This document shows, in pieces, positions 27,622 through 36,300 of a stretch of DNA of 51,505 nt (its first letter is position 1; each line of letters begins with the position of its first letter). The position numbers and the translations under genes were made by a program. The notes under the pieces were generated by a model, which saw only the letters and a program-made list of their open reading frames with translations, ran no database searches and had not been told where the DNA came from. The DNA is taken from NCBI GenBank assembly GCA_937942435.1, contig CALDEM010000040.1, positions 1 through 51,505 on the forward strand, written 5' to 3'. Source of the DNA: an uncultured Saprospiraceae bacterium (lineage in GTDB: Bacteria > Bacteroidota > Bacteroidia > Chitinophagales > Saprospiraceae).

Positions 27622-28302
27622 ATGAAGAATCTCATTTTTCTACTCTTCGCATCAGCTGCACTATTATGTACAACATCGTGCAAAAAAGCAGCGGGAGATG
27701 CAGCAGAGGTCGCAGAAGCAGCAAAAGTAGCTGTGAGCACAGGTAAGACATTTCCAGTTAATGTTGGATCGAGCATGGTTACTTGGGAAGGTGCTAAACC
27801 AACAGGAACGCATACAGGTACAATATCTCTGACTTCTGGAGAAGTAACGGTCGATGGCAATATGATCACAGGTGGATCATTTGTACTAGACATGAACTCG
27901 ATCACCAATACAGACTTAGAAGGTGATATGAAGGCAGGACTTGAAAGTCACCTTAAGGGCACAGCTGAAGGTAAAGAAGACCACTTCTTTAATGTGGTAA
28001 AGTATCCGACTGGCACTTTTGATATAACAAAAGTGACAAAGGTCGATGGTGATGAAGAGGCGACACACCTTATATACGGCAACTTGACACTAAAAGGAAT
28101 AACTAAGGAGATAGGCTTTAAGGCACTAGTAGGTATCGGTAGCAATAAAGTGGAGGTGACAACACCATCATTTACCATTGATCGTACTCAGTGGGGCGTT
28201 AACTACAATTCAAAAACTGTATTTGAGGGGCTTGGCGACAAGTTTGTCAATGACGAAGTAGGACTTACTATTAAGCTTTCTGCAGGTAAAGAGATGATGT
28301 AA
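27622..28302 (+). CDS. YceI-family lipoprotein
   Basis: The protein begins with a lipoprotein signal (lipobox CTTSC, Cys20), then a short Ala-rich coil and a YceI domain from about residue 45 to 222. Family marks are VTWEGAKPTGTHTGTISLTSGEV, the GSFVLDMNSITNTDL strand, then HFFNVVKYPTGTFDITKV and YGNLTLKGITKEIGFKA. YceI proteins form a beta-barrel that binds polyisoprenoid or amphiphilic ligands in the periplasm. The envelope location fits the lipoprotein signal. It is monocistronic, with a strong terminator just downstream. Confidence 0.93.
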   Translation: MKNLIFLLFASAALLCTTSCKKAAGDAAEVAEAAKVAVSTGKTFPVNVGSSMVTWEGAKPTGTHTGTISLTSGEVTVDGNMITGGSFVLDMNSITNTDLEGDMKAGLESHLKGTAEGKEDHFFNVVKYPTGTFDITKVTKVDGDEEATHLIYGNLTLKGITKEIGFKALVGIGSNKVEVTTPSFTIDRTQWGVNYNSKTVFEGLGDKFVNDEVGLTIKLSAGKEMM

Positions 28303-28665
28303 TCTAGATAACCTGATATAATAAAGAGGCCATTAACCACAGGTTAATGGCCTCTTTTGGTTTAGATCTGTCAGATAGCTAGCATATGAGGAAGCCTTCT
28401 GTCAAGTGTTGTACAATTAGATCGATAGTTGGTGACTTGACGAAAAGAAACGGTCTAAAGGGTGTATTCAAAAGAGAACAACGGTTTCATTTTCCTCTTT
28501 TAAAGCATAACAACAAGGTGCAGATTTGCTCAAACTTGGTAAAAGTATCATAAGCAGTCGATTTGCATAACAACCCCAACCCAACTCAATTGAAATAACG
28601 AATTTTAGCGTACCCTTTAGAGCAGCGATAGTATCAACGCTCTTTTTTTATGCCTACACTTAAGA
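28303..28665. other. Intergenic region between yceI-type and cyclase genes
   Basis: Apart from the strong hairpin at 28323-28357, I see no gene, tRNA or long repeat in this stretch. It separates two convergent genes. Confidence 0.6.
28323..28357. terminator. Strong rho-independent terminator
   Basis: AAAGAGGCCATTAACC and GGTTAATGGCCTCTTT form a perfect 16-bp stem with an ACA loop, 20 bp after the YceI-family stop. The stem's own terminal T run acts as the release tract on either strand. Confidence 0.88.
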
Positions 28666-29430
28666 TCAATCATCTAAGATCGCTACCACACGAGCTGGTG
28701 CAGCGGATGCTCCAACAATCTTAAGAGGGAACACGGCGACCTTAAAACCAGTCAAGGGTAGGCTCTTAAGATTAGTGAGTTGCTCCATATGGAGATATTC
28801 GCGGTCACGTCCTACTAGATGTGCTTCCCAGAACAAATCAGGATTCTTGGTTTCTTTCGCTTTTTTGATCAGGAAAGGTAGTGGAAGATCCCAACCCCAC
28901 TGATCGATACCCATGACCTTTACGCCTTGATCTATCAACCAATGTGTTGCCTCTGCAGTCATGCCTGTGCCATGACTAAAGAACTTTTTAGTGCCCATGT
29001 GCTGATCTCGATCTGTGCGGATCAATACGATCATACCCTTCTGGATGGTGAGTTGATGGTCTGCTAAGAAGCCTTGCAAGTCGGCTGCGGTTATCCCTTC
29101 AAAATCAGGTTTATGAGACATATCTATTACGATGCCAGGAGCAAAGCACCATTCGAGTGGGATCTCATCGATTGTTTTAGAAGGCTTGCCTTCACATGTT
29201 GGCGAGTAATGCCAAGGAGCGTCGATATGAGTTGTACTATGCACCCCCATCTTCTTGATAGTGTCATCGGCCCAACCATCCCAGTTTTTGGGAAAAAGAT
29301 TTGACGGAAGTCCAAACAATCTCAGTAACCAACGAGCCTTCTTATGAGCCTTGTGCTTGATCTTTACCTTCATAAAGCTGGGATCACCGGGGTTATACTG
29401 TATCGGCTTAGATAAGTCTACAATGGGCAT
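28666..29430 (-). CDS. Cyclase-family (kynurenine formamidase-like) hydrolase
   Basis: The 254-residue protein carries the metal site of the cyclase family as HSTTHIDAPWH (H64, H68, D70, H74). This is the HxGTHxDxPxH signature with Ser in place of the usual Gly. A later EAHLVGRDREYLHMEQLTNL block supplies the conserved histidine and glutamate that complete the site. Family members hydrolyse formamides or cyclic amides, such as N-formylkynurenine or isatin. The protein is cytoplasmic. No tryptophan-catabolism genes are adjacent, so the substrate is open. Confidence 0.88.
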   Translation of the reverse strand: MPIVDLSKPIQYNPGDPSFMKVKIKHKAHKKARWLLRLFGLPSNLFPKNWDGWADDTIKKMGVHSTTHIDAPWHYSPTCEGKPSKTIDEIPLEWCFAPGIVIDMSHKPDFEGITAADLQGFLADHQLTIQKGMIVLIRTDRDQHMGTKKFFSHGTGMTAEATHWLIDQGVKVMGIDQWGWDLPLPFLIKKAKETKNPDLFWEAHLVGRDREYLHMEQLTNLKSLPLTGFKVAVFPLKIVGASAAPARVVAILDD

Positions 29431-29498
29431 AGTGATGTATTAACTGAAGGAAAGGTAATCAATTAGAGCGTTTTAGCTAAAAGGTCTACTTTGTATCT

Positions 29499-30050
29499 AT
29501 GTCTCTCCAGTTACCTAAATGCATCATCTGTCTGCGAGCGCATGAGCAAATGACGGTAGAACACATCGTGCCAAGATCTCTAGGCAACATACACTACATC
29601 CTCAGAAAGGGTAAGGTGTGTCGATCCTGTAATAATAGATTTGCGAGGTACGAAAGCGCCGTTTTAACCAGTGCAATCTGGTTACAGCATAGGCAGGTAT
29701 ATGGAGTTGCTAAAGCAGAGTTGACACCTCATCGTGCCGAACCAGAGGAAATCGATCTCAAGCGATTCATCATGAAGATCTGTTATGAGGCCATCCATCA
29801 ATCAAAACCTAAGGTGATCAAACACTATGATTTTGAGCCTATCAGAGTAGAATTAGCCACAGGAAAAGAGGCTAAAAGCGAATTATTCAAGGATAAAGTT
29901 TTAAAAAATGGAAAAAATATCCCTGGCCTGATAGATCGCTGGCGCTTAGGTAATAATCATATCTATCTGAAATACAAAGACTTAGATGACCGGATCTACT
30001 TCATGTTTAGATATGGCCCATTATCCAATGTTCTGGCCCTCCGGTTTTAA
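29499..30050 (+). CDS. Stand-alone HNH-endonuclease-like protein
   Basis: The first 50 residues hold an HNH zinc-ribbon pattern: C8-x2-C11, then EHIVPRSLG (His22) and CRSCNNRFA (C41, C44, N45). These match HNH nucleases with four zinc cysteines. The remaining 130 residues (TPHRAEPEEIDLKRFIMKICYEA and onward) show no domain I know and may bind the target. It is divergent from the cyclase gene and has no methyltransferase or transposon nearby. It could be a restriction-like or housekeeping nuclease; the sequence alone does not decide. Confidence 0.75.
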   Translation: MSLQLPKCIICLRAHEQMTVEHIVPRSLGNIHYILRKGKVCRSCNNRFARYESAVLTSAIWLQHRQVYGVAKAELTPHRAEPEEIDLKRFIMKICYEAIHQSKPKVIKHYDFEPIRVELATGKEAKSELFKDKVLKNGKNIPGLIDRWRLGNNHIYLKYKDLDDRIYFMFRYGPLSNVLALRF

Positions 30051-30347
30051 CATTTAAAAGTTGATTAGTACGGGTGACCTAATAATAAATGCTCCGTCTT
30101 AATGGTGCTTACGTAGTTAAGCGAAAGAATTTTTGGTTGATGCAGTGATTGGAGGCCCTTCTCATCCTTGAGAGGGTCTCCTTATTTTATGGACGTTTAT
30201 TAGGCTAAAGTTGAGCGGCTTGATTATCAAACAGCCTGCTCCGATACAAATCGAAAGAGCAATGAAAAGATCGTAGCGTTAAAGTCGTCTTGTTGAAGGA
30301 CAAAGAGCGATTAAAGCGTCTCAAACCTATAAGACCATCCAAACCTA
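30051..30347. other. Intergenic region before the desaturase gene
   Basis: This 297-bp gap between convergent genes contains one imperfect GC-rich hairpin (30151-30180). I see no coding sequence or RNA gene in the rest. Confidence 0.5.
30151..30187 (+). terminator. Probable terminator
   Basis: GGAGGCCCTTCTCA and TGAGAGGGTCTCC pair with one bulge and one G-T pair around TCCT, followed by TTATTTTAT. It lies about 100 bp after the HNH gene, with A/T sequence between. Confidence 0.6.
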
Positions 30348-31322
30348 TTAGGCCTTAGCCAAGCTCGCCTTCTTCAGTATCTCCCAATATCCATTAGCCA
30401 AGGTCCCGTTATTATAGAAGCCTTCTTCTTTGATCAGTCGATGCATCTTAGGAAGATTGTAACAAGGGACGCCCATCAGCATGTGGTGCTCCAGATGATA
30501 GTTGACGTTTAAGGGAGCGAAGAGCATCTTCTCTAACCAGTTGGCATAAGTTGTACGTGTATTGACATATGGGTTCTGACGATCATCTACCATAGAGTGC
30601 TCAGCTATAGATCTCACCCGTACGCAAAATTGAAACGTGGTGAAGTATGCGACGATCCATAACACGTATAACCTGGGATCAAATAGGGACAAAATCAAAA
30701 AGAGCAACACGTTAGCGATTACAGGTCCTTTCAAATTGTGAAAAGCAGTACTAAAAAACTTACCCCACGATCTGCCCGACTGATCGATCTTCTGAGGATT
30801 GTTGCCTTGATCAAACTCTAAGTAATCCAAGTGCATCATAAACACTGCTATTGTAGTCTTGACACCTGTGATGCCACTCAAGTCTCTACTTATCTTTCTC
30901 ATTAAGCTCTTCTTGCCTGCCGGGTAGCCAGTGACAAGATTGATATCTGGATCATCTTCAAGCCCTGTATGGACATGATGCTTGACATGATATGGTCTAT
31001 ATCTGAGCATATCACTTAAGACTGGAAAGCCACCGAGCCATCGCCCAAAGAAGTCATTCATCCAACTTGTTTTAAAAAGCGACTTGTGAGAAGTGTCATG
31101 CATAATTACAGAGCAAGCCAACTGCTGGCCGCCAAGGATGAAGACAGCCAGAACAAAAGTCAAAACATGTGGATAGAAGTATGAGATAGCAAATGCAACG
31201 CATATCCAAAACCACACATATAGGACAGTTGCCAATCCCTTGAAGTCATCTCTTGTCAACAGCATCTTCTGTTGTTCTTTTGACAGAAATCTCGATGCAT
31301 CAGGGATGTTCATGCTTTTCAT
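30348..31322 (-). CDS. Membrane fatty acid desaturase
   Basis: The 324-residue protein has the three histidine boxes of membrane di-iron desaturases: HDTSH (75-79), HVKHHVHTG (112-120) and HLEHH near residue 275. Hydrophobic segments flank them (about 33-50, 52-74 and a pair near 185-215). The form NYHLEHHM in the third box is typical of acyl-lipid desaturases. It would introduce a double bond into membrane fatty acyl chains, using a ferredoxin or cytochrome donor. No donor gene is adjacent; the nearest iron-sulfur domain in the window is fused to the hydroxylase at 36.3 kb. The exact position of desaturation cannot be read from sequence. Confidence 0.88.
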   Translation of the reverse strand: MKSMNIPDASRFLSKEQQKMLLTRDDFKGLATVLYVWFWICVAFAISYFYPHVLTFVLAVFILGGQQLACSVIMHDTSHKSLFKTSWMNDFFGRWLGGFPVLSDMLRYRPYHVKHHVHTGLEDDPDINLVTGYPAGKKSLMRKISRDLSGITGVKTTIAVFMMHLDYLEFDQGNNPQKIDQSGRSWGKFFSTAFHNLKGPVIANVLLFLILSLFDPRLYVLWIVAYFTTFQFCVRVRSIAEHSMVDDRQNPYVNTRTTYANWLEKMLFAPLNVNYHLEHHMLMGVPCYNLPKMHRLIKEEGFYNNGTLANGYWEILKKASLAKA

Positions 31323-31501
31323 AGGAAGAGGATTGTACAGCTAAAATACATAAAATCAGTGCCATCTCTACAGTATGGCACCATCTATGGGTGCATATGT
31401 CTTCTCAATATTTGGCGAATGTACAGATGGTCGCTTTTATAGTTTTAAAGGACTATTGTTATCTTGAGACGACCTCAATCCTGGGATGTAAAATCAGAGT
31501 T

Positions 31502-32839
31502 ATGAAGAGAAGGCATTTTATAAAAAGCACGGGCGCGCTTGCAGCGTCATCATTGATAGCACAACCTGCTTGGAGCTTACGCAGTGACCAGCGGCTTAGA
31601 ACCGCACATGTTGGTGTGGGAGGTATGGGAGGAGATGATCTAAAAGCCATCTCTTCTCACAGCCAAGTAGATGTAGTGGCTCTCTGCGATGTGGATGCTA
31701 ACCATCTGGCTGCTGCACACAAGATGCATCCTACAGCTAAGATCTATAAGGACTATAGAGACATGCTTAGGGAGTTGAAAGATTCTATAGATGCCGTCAT
31801 CGTATCCACACCTGATCATACACATGCACCTGCTTCTATGACTGCTATGGAGTTAGGCAAAGCGGTATATTGTCAAAAGCCGCTGACGCATCATGTATCA
31901 GAAGCAAGAGCGATGGATGCGTTAGCTAAAGAAAAGAATCTTATCACTCAGATGGGGATCCAAGTGCACTCCTTTTATGATTATAAACTGGCCACACACT
32001 TGATCCAATCAGGCATCATCGGTAAGGTGAGTACGGTCCGTGCATGGTCTCCTAAAAATTATGGAGATCCTAATCCCGCTCCTCTAGGAAGTGATCCGAT
32101 CCCAGAACACCTAGATTGGAATCTCTGGTTAGGCACCGCTAAAAAGAGACCTTATAAAGAAGGATATTATCACCCCGGTACATGGAGAAATATCATGGAC
32201 TTCGGCTGTGGTACACTCGGTGATATGGGTGTCCATATATTTGATACACCGTATAACGCTTTACAATTAGATGTACCGACAACGATCATCAATCAGTGTG
32301 ATAAGACCCAAGGATTTGGCTTTCCTGAGATCAATGTAGTTACCTATGAATTTCCAGGTACAGATTATACAACTGACACTTTAAAGTGGGTGTGGTATGA
32401 TGGTCCCGGAGCACCCAATATGCACGTGGACTTTGATATGCCGATGAATCTCCCGGATCAAGGAGCGATGTTTGTCGGAGAGAAGGGTAGGCTCTTACTA
32501 CCTCACTTTTCTCAAGAGCCCAAGTTGATCATCGATGGCACTTTTGTAAATATAGATGCTGAAGTAGCCGCATTAGAAAAGAAGCACAACTTAGGCGGAC
32601 CTATAAGAGATTATGGTCTTGAGGCCCCAAAGCATTATTTACAATTTGTAGATGCATGCCTTGGTAAGGATACATGTACAGCGCCATTCTCATACTCAGC
32701 TCGCTTAACAGAAGTGATATTGCTGGGGGTGATCGCAGGTCGCTTTCCTAATCAGACGCTACATTGGAATAATGAACAGGCGAAGTTTGATGAGGAGGAG
32801 GCTAATAAGTTTTTGGGCGGGGACTATCGAGAGTTTTGA
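31502..32839 (+). CDS. Exported Gfo/Idh/MocA oxidoreductase
   Basis: I start at the ATG at 31502 rather than the longer frame at 31391, because it gives MKRRHFIKSTGALAASSLIA, a twin-arginine-like export signal. The 445-residue protein then has the Rossmann entry RTAHVGVGGMGGDDLKAISSH. CDVDANHLAAAHK, STPDHTHAPASMTAMELGKAVYCQKPLTH follow; the last is the conserved EKP-type block with Gln for Glu. The family oxidises sugars or inositols with NAD(P). A Tat-exported form with bound cofactor is common in Bacteroidota carbohydrate loci. No glycoside hydrolase or transporter is adjacent. Confidence 0.9.
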   Translation: MKRRHFIKSTGALAASSLIAQPAWSLRSDQRLRTAHVGVGGMGGDDLKAISSHSQVDVVALCDVDANHLAAAHKMHPTAKIYKDYRDMLRELKDSIDAVIVSTPDHTHAPASMTAMELGKAVYCQKPLTHHVSEARAMDALAKEKNLITQMGIQVHSFYDYKLATHLIQSGIIGKVSTVRAWSPKNYGDPNPAPLGSDPIPEHLDWNLWLGTAKKRPYKEGYYHPGTWRNIMDFGCGTLGDMGVHIFDTPYNALQLDVPTTIINQCDKTQGFGFPEINVVTYEFPGTDYTTDTLKWVWYDGPGAPNMHVDFDMPMNLPDQGAMFVGEKGRLLLPHFSQEPKLIIDGTFVNIDAEVAALEKKHNLGGPIRDYGLEAPKHYLQFVDACLGKDTCTAPFSYSARLTEVILLGVIAGRFPNQTLHWNNEQAKFDEEEANKFLGGDYREF

Positions 32840-32928
32840 TTGGGGAGAAGTGAGCAGAAGATAAAATATCAACGGATCTCTTGATTTAAATTAAAACATC
32901 TTAGGAGCGAAAAAACGATGTATTCGTT

Positions 32929-32936
32929 TACATTTG
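32929..32936 (+). promoter_or_regulatory. Candidate -7 promoter element of tRNA-Arg
   Basis: TACATTTG is an exact match to TAnnTTTG and ends 11 bp before the first tRNA base, the right distance for a transcript starting just before the tRNA. A convincing TTG element about 20 bp upstream is not visible. Confidence 0.5.
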
Positions 32937-32947
32937 CATCATAATTT

Positions 32948-33021
32948 GGCCGCGTAGTTCAACTGGATAGAATATCGGATTTCGGCTCCGAGGGTTGGGG
33001 GTTCGAATCCTCCCGCGGTCA
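32948..33021 (+). tRNA. tRNA-Arg (anticodon UCG)
   Basis: The 74-base gene folds as a cloverleaf. The acceptor stem GGCCGCG pairs with CGCGGTC (one G-T) and the discriminator base is A. The D stem GTTC pairs with GAAT, the anticodon stem TCGGA with TCCGA, and the T stem GGGGG with CCTCC around TTCGAAT. The anticodon loop TTTCGGC gives anticodon TCG, which reads CGA/CGN arginine codons. CCA is not encoded. Its last 16 bases are repeated 169 bp downstream. Confidence 0.93.
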
Positions 33022-33068
33022 CTTGTTGGTCAATTTGATCACTGGCCTTAAGGTCAGTTCTGAAAATA

Positions 33069-33113
33069 TCAAAACATGCTCAAGCTTGCTTGTAAGCATG
33101 TTTTTTATTTTCA
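33069..33113 (+). terminator. tRNA-Arg terminator, copy 1
   Basis: AAACATGCT-CAAGC pairs with GCTTG-TA-AGCATGTTT around TT, followed by a T-rich tract. This is a good terminator for the tRNA about 50 bp past its 3' end. Confidence 0.7.
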
Positions 33114-33236
33114 GGAAAGACGAAGTCTGATCAAATAGAGATAATACAAAGACAAGGTGAGGATCATTGCAGATAATCCTCCCGCGGTCACTTGTTGGTC
33201 AATTTGATCACTGGCCTTAAGGTCAGTTCTGGAAAA

Positions 33237-33283
33237 ATCAAAACATGTTCAAGCTTGCTTGTAAGCATGTTTTTTATTTTTGG
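33237..33283 (+). terminator. Duplicated terminator, copy 2
   Basis: This is the same hairpin in the second repeat unit, with ACATGTT in place of ACATGCT, so one pair becomes a wobble. The T tract is kept. Confidence 0.6.
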
Positions 33284-33526
33284 GAAAGACGAAGTCTGAT
33301 CAAATAGAGATAATACAAAGACAAGGTGAGGATCATCGTAGATAATCCTTGAGCTCGATTGATAGCATGTTTTTGTTTTGGAAGTTAGTCCATCAACTGG
33401 TAAAGGCTAGATTGCTCATTTGTACTTGCCTTTAATTTTCGTGTCAATTATTGATGGTCTTTATTCTTCTCTCATTCCGTACCTTACTCTGGACAAAGAC
33501 AACCATAACTCATTAATTGGCTAATC

Positions 33527-34828
33527 ATGGATGCATTTGCGAAAGCGCTACTCTTTATGCTGCCTGCCTTCTTCTTGATGATCATCATCGAGGCGACTTA
33601 TGCTAAAGCAAAAGGAAGGTTTAACTTCAGAAGTATGGATGTGATCTCAAGCCTTAGTGCTGGGATGACCAATGCGTTGAAGAGTGTACTAGGCTTGACG
33701 GTTTTGATCGTTGGGTATGGGTACTTCTTTGAGCACTTCGCATTGATAGAGCAGAAGAGTGGGCCGTTCTTATTTATACTTGCTTTTGTCTCGCTGGACT
33801 TTGCAACTTACTGGTATCATCGGATGGCACATCATGTCAATATCTTTTGGAATCGTCATGTCATCCATCATTCGGGCGAAGACTTTAATACAGCAACGGC
33901 GCTTCGTCAGTCCATCTCGAAGTTTGTCAATATCAGTGTCTTCTTTTTGATCCCTGCCGCTCTTATGGGTGTGCCGCCTAAGGTGATTGCTTTAGTGACA
34001 CCATTACATCTTTTTGTACAAGTGTGGTATCATACAGAGCACATCGGGAAGTTAGGCTGGTTGGAGTATATCATTGTTACACCCTCACAGCACAGAGTGC
34101 ATCATGCGATGAATCCCATCTACAGAGACAAAAACCTATCTCCCGTCTTTTGTGTGTGGGATCGATTGTTTGGCACATTTCAAGAAGAACTTGATGATGA
34201 GCCGTGTGTCTATGGTGTAACGCGACAAGTCAATACTTGGAATCCCATCATCATCAACCTCAATCATATCTGGTTATTGATCAAAGATGCTTGGCGTGCT
34301 GAAAGCTTTTGGGACAAGTGCCGTATCTGGTTCATGCCAACAGGGTGGAGACCTGCCGATGTAGAAGAGAAGTACCCAGTAACTTCAGCCAAGTCAGATC
34401 AATTTGTAAAATATGATACGCCGGCATCTGATCTATTGAAGAGGTGGTCTTGGATTCAGTTTATTGTTTTAGTCGCGATGGTTTTTCATCTACTTTATAA
34501 GTTGGTTGACATTGGTAGTCCATTGGCGTTTATCTATGGGGCATTCCTATATCTCGTTGTGTTTAGTTATACCACTTTGATGGATAGAAGAGAAGTGGCA
34601 TTGTGGTTAGAACTTGTAAAGTCAATTATAGGACTTGCCATCATCTTTCAGGCTGGGAGTTGGTTTGGATTGGATGAGTTGATACCGTTTGGAACTGCTA
34701 TGGTTGCAGCGTTTCAAGTGCTATCAGTAATTGTAGTTGGCTATATAGTCAAGAAGGACATTGTATCTAACCCTTTAAAGCGTCAACCTAAAAGCGAGGG
34801 TCCATTATTAAAGAAAGCTGAATCTTGA
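33527..34828 (+). CDS. Alkylglycerol-monooxygenase-like membrane hydroxylase
   Basis: The 433-residue protein is a member of the sterol desaturase/fatty acid hydroxylase superfamily. The di-iron ligands are in HRMAHH (98-103), HVIHH (111-115) and QHRVHH (188-193), with an additional TEH near 170. Hydrophobic segments occupy roughly 6-22, 50-68, 80-95, 137-165 and several near 335-410. The long C-terminal membrane part resembles alkylglycerol monooxygenase-type proteins, which cleave ether lipids or hydroxylate lipid chains with oxygen. No pterin or ferredoxin gene is adjacent. Confidence 0.87.
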   Translation: MDAFAKALLFMLPAFFLMIIIEATYAKAKGRFNFRSMDVISSLSAGMTNALKSVLGLTVLIVGYGYFFEHFALIEQKSGPFLFILAFVSLDFATYWYHRMAHHVNIFWNRHVIHHSGEDFNTATALRQSISKFVNISVFFLIPAALMGVPPKVIALVTPLHLFVQVWYHTEHIGKLGWLEYIIVTPSQHRVHHAMNPIYRDKNLSPVFCVWDRLFGTFQEELDDEPCVYGVTRQVNTWNPIIINLNHIWLLIKDAWRAESFWDKCRIWFMPTGWRPADVEEKYPVTSAKSDQFVKYDTPASDLLKRWSWIQFIVLVAMVFHLLYKLVDIGSPLAFIYGAFLYLVVFSYTTLMDRREVALWLELVKSIIGLAIIFQAGSWFGLDELIPFGTAMVAAFQVLSVIVVGYIVKKDIVSNPLKRQPKSEGPLLKKAES

Positions 34829-34860
34829 TTTTCTAATTGTACTTTTGAAAATCGGATTAC

Positions 34861-36159
34861 TTATTTAATCAATTGTAATCTTGGATTAATAGGGTAGAGC
34901 CACTCCACACCTCGCTCAGTCAGTATCGCATCATCTTCAAGTGCAACCCTGAGTTTTTTGCCACCCCATTCTGGAAGTTTCGTATAAGCGAAGAGTTCTA
35001 TGGAAAGTAGATTGGATGGTTTTAGTTCGTATTCTAATCTCTTTGGATTAAAGAATGCTATAGACGGCCCTACGCCATGCCCCCAATTGCCAACAGAGTG
35101 ACAACCGATGATGACATCGGTTTTGTCTTCTTCTGTAAATTGATTGAAGCCTTTCATCTTATTAAAACCTGCTTTTGTGAGCGCTGCATAAACAGCTGTC
35201 TCTGCTTCTTTGGCAGTCACTCCGGGTTTTATAGTTTGCTTGATGATGGTTCTAACTTCTACTGCTAAATCAAAAGCTTTTTGTATGCCCGCTGGTGCTT
35301 GTGTCTCACCGTCATCAAGGACATAGGCCATGCGCTTCATGTCTGTGTACATGTTCATCAGTCCAACACCCCAATCGATATTGAGTACATCGCCGCGTTG
35401 GATGATGCGATCAGATGAGGTGGCGATGATGCCACGTATCCCTGTCACATAGACAGATGGCATGCCAAATGATGACCCAAGATTATGCTTGTGTTGTTGT
35501 TCTTTCATCCACCAAGCGACATCTTCTAAAGTTGTCACACCGGGGGTGATGACCTCATTGGATAGCGCTCTTTCTGCGATGGTATATGATAGTTCACATG
35601 CTTCTCCATAGGCAGCGATCTCACTGGCCACTCTTCGTGACCTAAAGTCTGATACAAGTTTTTCTGCTGACACAAAGCGCTCTCTATATGTCTCTCCAAG
35701 TAACTCACTTAATTCTAAGTATCCTGAGTAAGTGAGCCCATCTGCGCCTCCTATATTTTTAGAATAGTTGAGTCCGATGCGCTGAGGATCGCGCTCTTCA
35801 ACATACTTTCTTAACTCTGGTTCTGAACCAAAGTAGTCATAGGCACCTCCTTCCTCCAGTAGATATCCACTGATGCCAAGAGCTGCTCTTTCAATTCTTC
35901 CTTCTCCACTATCCGTAAATATGTAATACCCTGTCGAGCCCACATATCCTTCTCCAAGATCTGGATAAAGTGGATCAAAACTCCCTTCTCTGTTCATGAC
36001 GATCCACATATCGATGTTGTTTTCTCTCATCACTTCAGGAAGGATAAGGTCAAACTTATCATTGCGGATCTGATTCATCTTGCGCCATCGGCGATGCGCT
36101 TCTTGGGAGAAGGATGAAGAGGTGATAAAAAGCAGAATAAAGAGTAAAATGAATCTCAT
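34861..36159 (-). CDS. Exported M24-family Xaa-Pro peptidase
   Basis: I start at the ATG ending at 36159, which gives a signal peptide (MRFILLFILLFITSSSFSQ); a longer frame adds 36 residues upstream with no signal logic. The 432-residue protein has an N-terminal creatinase-like domain and an M24 pita-bread catalytic domain. The metal ligands can be followed: LNIDWG (Asp), MYTDMKR (Asp), GNWGHGVGPS (His), LSIELFAY (Glu) and VALEDDAILT (Glu). Such enzymes remove N-terminal residues before proline. Secretion suggests peptide scavenging in the periplasm. Confidence 0.9.
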   Translation of the reverse strand: MRFILLFILLFITSSSFSQEAHRRWRKMNQIRNDKFDLILPEVMRENNIDMWIVMNREGSFDPLYPDLGEGYVGSTGYYIFTDSGEGRIERAALGISGYLLEEGGAYDYFGSEPELRKYVEERDPQRIGLNYSKNIGGADGLTYSGYLELSELLGETYRERFVSAEKLVSDFRSRRVASEIAAYGEACELSYTIAERALSNEVITPGVTTLEDVAWWMKEQQHKHNLGSSFGMPSVYVTGIRGIIATSSDRIIQRGDVLNIDWGVGLMNMYTDMKRMAYVLDDGETQAPAGIQKAFDLAVEVRTIIKQTIKPGVTAKEAETAVYAALTKAGFNKMKGFNQFTEEDKTDVIIGCHSVGNWGHGVGPSIAFFNPKRLEYELKPSNLLSIELFAYTKLPEWGGKKLRVALEDDAILTERGVEWLYPINPRLQLIK

Positions 36160-36300
36160 GGCAAAGATTTGATAAGAGCCTAAGATAGTAAGCTCAACTT
36201 GAGATCTAAAGAAGAAAGAGGGAATCTCTATGCAGTGGTAGCGTTTTTTGATGTTGTCACCTTTCAAATTCCATAATATTTCGGAACTTAAGCATCACTT

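Larger units (their letters stand above)
33006..33343 (+). repeat. Two tandem 169-bp copies of the tRNA 3' end and terminator
   Basis: Copies at 33006-33174 and 33175-33343 are near-identical with a few substitutions. Both begin AATCCTCCCGCGGTCACTTG, which in copy 1 is the T-arm and acceptor 3' end of the tRNA-Arg. A third copy starts at 33344 (AATCCTT) but decays within a few bases. Each unit holds a near-palindrome CTGGCCTTAAGGTCAG and a terminator-like hairpin. Confidence 0.9.
33022..33526. other. Non-coding region after tRNA-Arg
   Basis: The first 320 bp are the 169-bp tandem duplication. A degenerate third terminator-like piece (ATAGCATGTTTTTGTTTT) is at about 33361-33378. The remaining 150 bp before the hydroxylase gene shows no gene. 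Confidence 0.6.

Noticed and set aside
28618..28651. A second terminator (AGAGC/GCTCT followed by TTTTTT)
   Set aside because: The stem is five base pairs with a long loop, and the T run faces the wrong way for the neighbouring cyclase gene. It is too weak to list.
33006..33343. A second tRNA gene in the second repeat copy
   Set aside because: Only the T-arm and acceptor 3' end are copied. The 5' acceptor strand, D arm and anticodon arm are missing.
32948..33349. Genomic island or prophage integrated at tRNA-Arg
   Set aside because: There is no integrase, excisionase or phage gene beside the tRNA, and the duplicated units are only 169 bp apart. At most this is a scar.
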